This document shows, in pieces, positions 56,001 to 61,566 of a stretch of 64,000 bases of DNA. Each line of letters begins with the position of its first letter. The stretch's first letter is position 1. A model generated the notes under the pieces. The model did not search any database. It was not told where the DNA came from and saw only the letters and a program-made list of their open reading frames with translations. Source of the stretch: Mesorhabditis belari (Eukaryota; Nematoda; Chromadorea; Rhabditida; Rhabditidae). A program made the position numbers and the translations under genes. The stretch spans positions 480,354-544,353 of the forward strand of contig CAUEEP010000289.1 of assembly GCA_958450365.1 (NCBI GenBank), given 5' to 3'.

Positions 56001-56358
56001 GACCTGTGCCTGTTTCTGGGCCTCCAACAGCTTCTGGCGTTCCTCCAACGCTCGTTTCTCCGCGTCGCTCTTCTCGGTTTGTTGAACGGGCGCAGCTACG
56101 GCTTCGGCTAAAAAAATGAAAGGTTTTTGTCAGAAATTTGAATATTTTACCCTGTGTGGTGACTTGTTTGATCTCCTCGACAATTTGCGTTTTCGCTTCT
56201 TGCGGCGTTGTGGTTGGAGCAGCCGGCTGAAATGAGAAAATCATTAAAAGAATCAAAGATCCCAGAAAGCGTGCGTTTACAAGAGCACAAAGTACGGGGC
56301 AAAGTCCACTCACCTGTCCAGCAATTCGAAACATGGCTCTTCGCGGGGGTGGAGCTGG
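35087..56358 (-). CDS. Ala/Gln/Glu-rich coiled-coil protein with WPPP motifs, about 27 exons
   Basis: Phase-compatible exons: 56314-56358, 56151-56226, 56004-56107, 55873-55926, 55278-55307, 55064-55171, 54912-54977, 53658-53789, 53533-53598, 53263-53328, 53088-53153, 52465-52518, 52388-52426, 52290-52334, 51955-52072, 49856-49947, 48463-48523, 48285-48350, 47533-47617, 46519-46573, 45971-46075, 44500-44571, 44400-44456, 36313-36404, 36143-36194, 35951-36045, 35087-35255 (about 690 residues). The N-terminal half is a long helix of 22-residue units such as AQADAKARQEAAQKQAQEAQ, then a Gln tract. The C-terminal half has tryptophan motifs: KIVWNEFP, TAVWPPPQD, RINRAWPPPEG, GPVVWPPPETE. The family is not recognised; a cytoskeletal or filament-associated role is only a guess. 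Both ends are uncertain (first Met perhaps in FRIAGQ exon or upstream), and an 8-kb gap before 36404 could hide a gene boundary. Confidence 0.6.
35400..35835. repeat. About 150-bp tandem repeat, family 9
   Basis: Three units contain CGGTTTAGTTACGTAATTTT-like sequence, TTTTAAACACTAAAAAGATG and GTGACCTCCATAATGGATG. The motif is present as near matches ending TCCAT. Confidence 0.8.
36600..37215. repeat. Direct duplication of about 610 bp, copy 1
   Basis: Nearly identical to 38800-39405, including a tRNA-like element and TGAGCTGGTTAGATTTTAG. It lies in the large intron of the coiled-coil gene. Confidence 0.85.
36616..36706 (+). tRNA. tRNA-like element with long middle arm, copy 1
   Basis: A box TGGCGCAGTGG and B box GGTTCGATCCC, with a perfect T-arm (CCCGGGTTCGATCCCGGG) and a long middle carrying CGAGTCAAGACTTCGAGTC. 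About 87 nt, resembling a class II tRNA, but no normal anticodon stem is found. Copies at 37236-37322 and 38808-38894. Confidence 0.45.
37236..37322 (+). tRNA. tRNA-like element with long middle arm, copy 2
   Basis: Matches the element at 36616-36706, with the same A and B boxes and a slightly different middle arm. Confidence 0.45.
37660..38275. repeat. Tandem duplication of about 300 bp
   Basis: The segment with CCAGAAATGGTAAAAATTGA and AACCCGGAATTGCCCCCAGC is present twice in a row (about 37690-37970 and 37976-38265). Motif copies GTGACATCCAG lie near 37976 and 38267. Confidence 0.85.
38800..39405. repeat. Direct duplication of about 610 bp, copy 2
   Basis: Copy of 36600-37215; differences are scattered single-base changes and short indels. 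The preceding GCTCGACACGAGATTTTCGT segment also occurs three times (36494, 38540, 38688). Confidence 0.85.
38808..38894 (+). tRNA. tRNA-like element with long middle arm, copy 3
   Basis: Matches the element at 36616-36706 as part of the 610-bp duplication, with a changed 5' end (GCCGCATGGCGCAGTGGG). Confidence 0.4.
39522..39568. repeat. GC-rich perfect hairpin
   Basis: GGGGCCGGGAGCTCTTTAA is followed by a short loop and TTAAGAGTTCCCGGCCCC, a stem of about 18 bp with one mismatch, in AT-rich surroundings. Role unknown. Confidence 0.6.
40080..40710. repeat. About 145-bp tandem repeat, family 10
   Basis: Four units contain GCCTAGTGTGCTCCAGATTG and TTGATATTCGAGAAAAG. Motif copies are near 40155 and 40445, with near matches at 40300 and 40580. 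Two inverted units of the family are at 42830-43110. Confidence 0.85.
41115..42020. repeat. 12-bp (AAATTTGAATGC/T)n minisatellite split by a MITE
   Basis: TTTGAATGTAAA-type units occupy 41115-41240 and continue at 41762-42020. The two halves are separated by the MITE at 41241-41761. Confidence 0.9.
41241..41761. mobile_element. Complete mariner-type MITE, 521 bp, second copy
   Basis: Starts TTAGGTTGATGC and ends with GCATCAACCTAA-type inverse, with TA on both sides. Internal sequence is similar to the copy at 11948-12503 (TTTTTTCGTACTTCT near the ends, TTCACTTTCAAGCAAATTCG inside). It inserted into a minisatellite. Confidence 0.85.
42725..43210. repeat. (CTATTCTATTT)n microsatellites around inverted family-10 units
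   Basis: CTATTTCTATTCTATT runs at 42735-42810 and 43105-43205 enclose two units of the 145-bp family 10 in reverse orientation (CTGGAGCACAC near 42880 and 43030). Confidence 0.85.
43268..43320 (-). tRNA. tRNA 3'-half remnant
   Basis: Minus strand: GGTTCGAATCCCG T-arm preceded by TTCTTAAGAA. No 5' half is recognisable. Confidence 0.3.
43740..43960. repeat. 18-bp GGAATCGGATCATCTGGA minisatellite
   Basis: About nine imperfect units, in the large intron of the coiled-coil gene. Confidence 0.9.
44940..45365. repeat. About 20-bp CCAGGCAGTCCAGGGTCAAG minisatellite, second locus
   Basis: About 21 copies with two main variants (GGGTCAAGCCAGGCAGTCCA and GGATCAGACCAGGCAGTTCA). The same unit forms 32860-33175. 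Open frames across it are repeat products. Confidence 0.95.
46764..46836 (-). tRNA. tRNA-like element, Lys(TTT)-type loop, probably a pseudogene
   Basis: Minus strand: acceptor GCCAG pairs with CTGGC; D-arm TGGCCGACCGG; loop CTTTTAA would read TTT. T-arm GGTTCAATCAC is altered from the consensus and the anticodon stem pairs poorly. Confidence 0.4.
48605..49115. repeat. 11-bp minisatellite (TATTGGAACCG)n, second locus
   Basis: About 46 units, the reverse complement of the array at 9858-10178. It lies between two copies of GCTATTGTGCCCTCCAGATT (48541 and 49124), in an intron of the coiled-coil gene. Protein-like frames in it are repeat products. Confidence 0.95.
49955..50205. repeat. Degenerate TTAGGC telomere-like stretches
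   Basis: GGCTTAGGCTTGG and GGCTCAGGCTTAGGCTTAGG segments at 49960-50035 and 50155-50200; a further inverse run, GCCTAAGCCTAAGCCTAGG, stands at 50824-50842. Confidence 0.6.
50250..51935. repeat. Duplicated 160-bp segments around a 16-bp array
   Basis: A segment with TCGAATCCCCGAAACTCGAG and TTTTCTCAAGCTCTCGCTTTG occurs at about 50960-51130 and 51770-51925 (direct), and inverted at about 50245-50375. Between the direct copies lies the 51300-51760 minisatellite. Confidence 0.8.
51300..51762. repeat. 16-bp GTACTCCGTTTTGAAT minisatellite
   Basis: About 29 units of TGTACTCCGTTTTG followed by AA or GA, some shortened. Both strands have long open frames that are repeat products. Confidence 0.95.
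52722..52790 (+). tRNA. tRNA-like element, truncated
   Basis: Plus strand: A-box-like TGTCCGAGTGG then a shortened middle and GAGTTCGATCTCG. Tandem partner of 52909-52982, with shared flanks (GTCTTAGCGGG before). Confidence 0.35.
52909..52982 (+). tRNA. tRNA-like element, Asp(GTC)-type loop
   Basis: A box TGGCCGAGTGG, B box GGTTCGATCCC, loop CTGTCAG. TCTGG and CCAGA would pair but leave a 10-nt loop, so the anticodon arm is abnormal. Probably a pseudogene or tRNA-derived element. Confidence 0.45.
53825..53920. repeat. ATTGCTCTATTGTTGATTGCTG minisatellite (about 22 bp)
   Basis: Four units of TTGATTGCTGATTGCTCTA in an intron of the coiled-coil gene. Confidence 0.85.
54420..54790. repeat. Nested inverted and direct repeats
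   Basis: AAAACCTCTGCCGAACTGGC-type and GGCTAAATTCACA-type modules occur in both orientations (54430, 54515, 54590, 54640, 54740), able to form several hairpins. No coding capacity is seen. Confidence 0.6.
55340..55815. repeat. About 148-bp tandem repeat, family 11
   Basis: Four units contain TTAAATGCAAATTTAGCAGA and GATCGATCGTCTA-like sequence, with CTGGAAGGCAC near 55365 and 55508 and near matches at 55660 and 55805. A further unrelated motif copy at 55955 keeps the spacing. Confidence 0.85.
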
Positions 56359-56832
56359 CTAAACGCTGGTGAAGTTAATGAAGCCGAAAAAATCGTTCCC
56401 TTTAGCTATTTTTCAATTTCTCTAAAATCTTTCCCGATTCTGGAGCGCACTTGATCAAATGTTGTTAAAATTTTTCGTAAAAGATCAAAAATGAAATTTG
56501 GAAACAAAGGGCGGCACTTTGAAGTGTCTCTGAAAAGGAAAAAGGTAAAAAATTCGAAAAGAATGGTATCCATTTCTTTTCTTTACCTTTTCTTTTTGCC
56601 TCTCAATCCCCTCAATCCCAGGTCGATTACCCATCCAAACAAACAAATCCACCGCAATTTCTGGGCAAGAAAAAAAAACGAGAACGGGGTTACAAAAAAA
56701 ATCTCAAAATTTTTCGATAAAATTTTTTGATAAAATTTTTTTTAAAAATTTAACTTTGAAAACTTTATAAAACTCTACTGTGCGCTCCAGAATATTTAAA
56801 TTTTAAATTTTAGAAATAAATTCTTAAAAGGA

Positions 56833-57286
56833 ATGCTTTCAAAAACCTCATCATCGCTCTCCTCTTCCTCCTCCGACGAGGAGCCGTTGGCTTTCTCCCA
56901 AACTGAAAATGAAATGTTTAATGGCATTCAGATTGATGTTTTTTTTAAAGGAAATTCTCCACTCCTAGATAAGAAAAGCTTTAAATTTAAAGATTTTGAT
57001 CATCTCGCAAAGGTGCCGTTCTCAGAATGGTTAATTTTTTTTTTTTGATAATTTTCGCCAAGTCTTAACCCCCTTGAAGACTAGACAAATCGCTGAAATG
57101 TGTGAAAATTTTCTTAACGATTTGGGGGAATTTGGGTGTAATTTGCATGCTCCCCATCAAAATCTCGATCATTTCTCAGGGATTTGGCTTTCTTTATCAC
57201 AAAATCAACGAAATGTGTCAGCTGTTGGGTGGAAAGTGATCGAAAATGACGAAGAGAAAGAGAATGTGAGTGAAAGTTTGAGGTAA
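56833..57286 (+). CDS. Candidate small two-exon gene
   Basis: From ATG 56833 a frame reads MLSKTSSSLSSSSSDEEPLA and on to FKDFDHLAK. A second frame ending at 57286 reads RQIAEMCENFLNDLGEFG, DHFSGIWLSLSQNQRN and EKENVSESLR. They could be joined in phase 0 through a gtgccg donor, which is weak. Composition looks coding. Function unknown. Confidence 0.35.
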
Positions 57287-57506
57287 AAAATGAAAGAGAA
57301 GCCGTTTTTTGGACTCTAAAGAAAAAAAGAAGGATAAAGGGGAGACGAGGTAAACAATGTGGGGGCGGAGGAAATGAAAATCGATTCGATAAGTATTTTT
57401 GCTTGCAAATAAAAGCGAAATCTGTATCAGGGCTTGCCCAGGGAAATCTTATGCACCATTTCAGTCATTTTTGAAAAAGCGCCAAGCCAAGTCAGGTCAA
57501 AAACAA

Positions 57507-57578
57507 CGAAGCTTGGGGACTCGAACCCGTGATAGTCAGATTAAGAGCCTGGTGCTCTACCGACTGAGCTAAACGGGC
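57507..57578 (-). tRNA. tRNA-Lys(CTT)-like, damaged acceptor
   Basis: Minus strand GCCCGTTTAGCTCAGTCGG, loop CTCTTAA and GGTTCGAGTCC match tRNA-Lys(CTT). The 3' acceptor strand does not pair with the 5' GCCCGTT, so it is likely a pseudogene of the copy next to it. Confidence 0.55.
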
Positions 57579-57645
57579 TAACGGAAACCAGCAGAATAAA
57601 GGGTCTCTTAAAAGTCAGTTGAAAAACCATTTGGAAAAAAAGTGG

Positions 57646-57718
57646 AGTCCGATGAGGGGCTCGAACCCGCGATACTCAGATTAAGAGTCTGGTGCTCTAC
57701 CGACTGAGCTAACCGGGC
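57646..57718 (-). tRNA. tRNA-Lys(CTT)
   Basis: The cloverleaf is nearly complete: GCCCGGT pairs with ATCGGAC except for one C-A mismatch, the D-arm is GCTCAGTCGGTAGAGC, the anticodon loop is CTCTTAA and the T-loop TTCGAGC. There is one mismatch in the anticodon stem and one in the T-stem. Probably functional or only recently decayed. Confidence 0.7.
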
Positions 57719-58009
57719 TGATGGACACGGCCTGAATAAAGAGGCTCTTAAAGACTCAAGGCCACTCAAAATTGACTTTTTGAACAATATCGCAACTGCA
57801 AGATCACTTTGTAACTTTGTAAAATTTGAAATCTTTGAATAAGACCTTTATTCAACAATCAGGTTTATATTTGCTTTAAACGCAAAAAAAGTCTACTATT
57901 TGAGCAAGAGCAAGCGATAAAGTGGATAATTTTTGCAACTTATTTACGGGAATGTTCAATTATTCGGTATTCGGCTCTTAACTCCAGTCCCGTAGCTGGA
58001 ATTTGGATC

Positions 58010-58390
58010 TTTTTCGCAGAATATTTCAAGCTGGATGTCATTCTATGGGATTACGGTATAAAAACGGCATTTTAGATATTATTGGAATCGAATGAATGAT
58101 AGCTGAGGGTTTTCTGGGTTACTGTAGCTAAAGTTAGCGTATATTTTGAATGATTCTTTCAATCTGGATGTCACACTATTGGATTACGGTATAAAAACGG
58201 CATTTTAGATATTTTTGGAATAGAGTATAGAATGAATGATAGCTGGGGGTTTTCTGGGCTACTAGGCTAAAATTAGCTAATATTTCTAAAGATTCTTCTA
58301 ATCTGGATGTCACTCTATTGGATTACGATCAAACACGACAAAAATGAGCACGTCCATAGGACTCTCACGGAACTCATTGAGTATTGTAAA
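58010..58390. repeat. Duplicate of the 3' end of the PDZ gene and its repeat array
   Basis: Two to three units of tandem family 4 (14790-15240) are followed by TACGATCAAACAC and GCACGTCCATAGGACTC, matching the region downstream of and into the last PDZ-gene exon (15240-15300). Confidence 0.75.
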
Positions 58391-58391
58391 A

Positions 58392-58470
58392 ATGAACCCA
58401 CCCTCAGCTGGCATAATTGAATATGGCTCAAGCGTTGAATCTAGTGCAGAAATGAGATTGAATAGGCAGG
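58392..58470 (+). CDS. Candidate first exon of the SEL-10-like gene
   Basis: ATG opens 26 codons (MNPPSAGIIEYGSSVESSAE, MRLNRQ) and ends at a gtgagt donor carrying one base. That phase fits the acceptor TTTCATTTAG before 61562, giving NRQGEMSDKPE and on into the F-box. The intron would be 3.1 kb. Alternatively the gene starts at 61567 by trans-splicing. Confidence 0.45.
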
Positions 58471-58739
58471 GTGAGTTCCAGATCGGCGAGAGATCGAGAG
58501 AAAATCGAGAAAAGATCGAGGGGTGAGGAGGGTTTGGCCTGAAGGGGATGAAGAGGAGCTAGATTTGTAACCCTTTGCTTTTTCCGCCTTTCCCTTGCTC
58601 CCTTCTCATTTTTGAGTCCCAATACATGACAACAGAGATTCGGCTTTCTCTTTCAAAAGGTGCTTAGACCCCAAATAACCTCCAGAGCACACATTGTAAA
58701 TTGAGAGGCACTGGAGGAGAGAGGAGGTCAAAAAAAAGT

Positions 58740-59110
58740 TTTCAATTTGTTTTTAAAAATGACACTTAAAAAGCTATTCAGTTATTTGGGTGCGTTCCAA
58801 GATTGGGCTTGGAATGGTTTTTGAATTATTTTGACCATTGTACTGGTCAAAATACAGGTCAAACTATCCTAGAGTCACATTGTAAATCAAGCACTTTTCA
58901 GATGTGCTGTTTTCTATTCAAAAAGCTATTCAGCTATCCGTGTGAGTTCCAGGATTGGTCTTGGAATCGTTTTTGAATCATTTTCATCATTGTATTGAAC
59001 TTAAAAACCATCCTTCAGTCACACTGTAAATCAAGAACTTTCTAGATGTGCTCTTTTCTATTCAAAAAGCTATTCAGCTATCCGTGTGAGTTCCAGGATA
59101 CAATTTGAAC
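58740..59110. repeat. About 145-bp tandem repeat, family 12
   Basis: Units contain AAAAGCTATTCAGCTATCCG and GTGTGAGTTCCAGGAT; motif copies near 58945 and 59085, with a near match at 58790. Confidence 0.8.
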
Positions 59111-59159
59111 CATTGTATTCATTAGTAAAGTGCAAGCTTTAGGGAAAAAATTATAGTAA

Positions 59160-59975
59160 TCTTATTTTCCCCAGTCATAATTGAAAAACTTTTCAAAAGT
59201 TTTGATAAAATAAAAATAAACACGCAAAAATAGAATGTTTGACGGTAGATTTTCATCGAAAATCTCAAAAATTCACTCAAAAACAGAGCAAGCGTTGTAC
59301 CCAAAATCAAAACGAAAATCAAAATTCTAAAAATCACAAATTGTAAGTAGATTCACAGTGAGAACCCACATTTCATCTCCCGCTACAAAATGAGAAAAAA
59401 AATGAGTGAGAGTGACTTTCTTGTCTTGAGACATGGACGGCACAAACGGCAACGCACACTTCAAGACGTGGGCGGAAGGCGTCAACTGTGACACGCAAGT
59501 AGGCAACATCCAGCTCGTCCCAGGCTTTAAGGAGCGCTTTCTTTAACGAATCAACTGTTCGATGTGATTTCGCACTTCGCTTTAGCTTCTAGACACAGAA
59601 ATTCCCATTTGGCGTGACATGAGCCGGATTGATTGTTGAAGGTCACGAATTTTACGGTCATAAAAGTTTGTGCTTTTTTGAGCTGACATTTCTCAGCGGA
59701 TCCACAACAGATGTGGCTCGAATTTTAAAATGATTTTATTTCATACTCCTACGATATAATATCAAAAAAGAAATAAAAGAAATCTATCATGAAATGAAAA
59801 TTTACGGGTATGACAAAGTGTCGGACATTTCATAAATGACAATCTAATAAAAAATTCGGTACAAAAGACGCTACAACATTAGACCCAAACAAGCACATAT
59901 TTGGAAGAAAGTTGAAATTATTTCAAAGCTCAAACAGCAAACATTTCTTTAGATTAAAGTTTTTACAAGTATTAG
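59160..59975 (-). pseudogene. Internally deleted Tc/mariner transposase remnant
   Basis: Minus strand from 59697 reads MSAQKSTNFYDRKIRDLQQS and RLMSRQMGIS, typical of a Tc-type N-terminus, but soon passes stop codons and reaches LKAWDELDVAYLRV and DAFRPRLEVCV, which look like the transposase C-terminus. The catalytic middle is missing. The right edge reads TTAGGTTGAGG. Part of the left side (59190-59330) resembles 13950-14090, another fragment. Confidence 0.55.
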
Positions 59976-60102
59976 GTTGAGGAGAACCGAAAATCGAAAT
60001 CCATAAGACCGGGTATGCGGTTCCCCAAATCTTTGTGCCAATCATGAAAAGCTGTGCATATTTGATTATGATCGTCAAATATATCATTCAGTTGTTCGCT
60101 TT

Positions 60103-60300
60103 AGTTGTTCGCTATTTTGTTGCAATCTCCTCTATATTTGTTTCTCTCAGCATGCATCGCAATTCTTCTCAGTCATGAAAGGCCCTGGGACTCTGGCATG
60201 CATCTTCGCGGAAACAGTTTGGTTGCCTGCTATGCCAACTCGGACGTTGGGGTACGTTTAATCAAGCCTATGACAATGACAAGTTCTTCCTTTGACGTAG
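60103..60300 (+). pseudogene. Copy of a SEL-10-like exon with its intron flanks
   Basis: This stretch matches 63389-63580 closely. It includes the end of the upstream intron (TTTCTCTCAGCATGC), the exon coding GMHLRGNSLVACYANSDVG, and the start of the next intron (TTTAATCAAGCCTA). Since intron sequence is copied too, it is a DNA duplication and not a retrocopy. It lies in the putative first intron of the gene. Confidence 0.8.
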
Positions 60301-60678
60301 TAACGTTTGCGTTTTCCTTTTTTGTCTGATTTTCCCGTCGTTTTGCTTTTTTCCCATCAGAATCATTCAGTTTGCCTCATTTCCATTTCAAGAAATAACA
60401 ATAACATAACATCGATCTGGTCGCTCTTCCCCCACTCTGATAAGCCACACTTTGAACTTTATTTTTTGAATCTTCATTTTGCGAGACCTTGATAAGTTTG
60501 TGTTTTTTGCTTTTAGAGCTCTGTCATTGAACGGAAAACAGTGGATGATTTAGATTGGCATGGGAGGGGGAGGAGAGTTTCATCGGATTTTCACAACGAA
60601 AGTTATTACTCTTTTCGACCTTTTATTATCATTTATTAAGGAAGTGCTAAAGTACCAAAGGTCTAAACTGAGCCTCAA

Positions 60679-60849
60679 TTAATCTTTCAAAGAAGCGACG
60701 TTGCCTAACTCAAGCATTTCCCCAGTAAAATCTTCTCTTGCCTTAAACGAATGTATCCAATCGTGTGCCCGGTGTTGATCCTCAGCACCCACGACGTTTT
60801 CCTCGCTGATTTCCCCATCATCGGCCATCATCCGATCGGCAGTCTCCAT
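60679..60849 (-). CDS. Small acidic 56-residue reading frame
   Basis: ATG at 60849 opens METADRMMADDGEISEENVV, continues with HRAHDWIHSFKAREDF and ends ELGNVASLKD with TAA. GC content and codon choice look coding. It could be a small gene or a last exon. It lies opposite the SEL-10-like gene. Family not recognised. Confidence 0.35.
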   Translation of the reverse strand: METADRMMADDGEISEENVVGAEDQHRAHDWIHSFKAREDFTGEMLELGNVASLKD

Positions 60850-61566
60850 CGCAAAAGTGCTTCGATGGCAGCAAGGGATTTGAAGCTATTTTAAGCTGCT
60901 TTTGTGCTTGTCCGTTTACAATTATAGTCAATTCAAATAAATTTAGCGCTCGAAACTTTGTGCTGGAACGCAAAACAAGCTTTGCGGCTAAATTTTCCTT
61001 TTTGAAGAATTCTTCGCCCCGTTCAGGTTAAATACCCGAAAATCTTCGCCGCCCGCAGCTTCAACACCCCAGCGTCTTTTCAATTCTGCTGATAAACCTA
61101 ACCTTACCTACGAGATAGTGCACTAAAGGTTATTTTGTGGATGAATGGAATGAAGCTTTCTGAAAATTGGAACCACAAAATATGGTTTTGTGTACATTCT
61201 ACCGTAGACCTTTTGATGGCGAGTTCTAAAACGCGCCCCTTTCGTGTATTTACGGAGACTTTTCGCGATAAATTTCATTCTGGTCAAGTCGTTTAGCATG
61301 TGTAGGTACCGTAAATGCTGTAATAGTGCCCATGCCTCTAGTGCCCTAAGGGTAGACTTGCTTATCGATTTTACGGATACAAACGGCATGCTAATGTTTG
61401 AACGTTCAGATTTCTGTTTCTAGAACAGCTGTCAACTTTCACTCATTGTAATGGCTGCGGTACCATTGCAATATTTACGATAGCTAGTAGTATTAGTATT
61501 TTGCTCAGGGGTTTTTCGTTTCTTATTTAGGGTGTTATCTCTGCTGTAATTTTTCATTTAGGGGAG

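Noticed and set aside
61123..61389. 88-residue minus-strand frame with plausible composition
   Set aside because: It covers sequence (CCGTAAATGCTGTAATAGTG) related to dispersed repeats at 6970-7010 and 7370-7405, and lacks splice partners.
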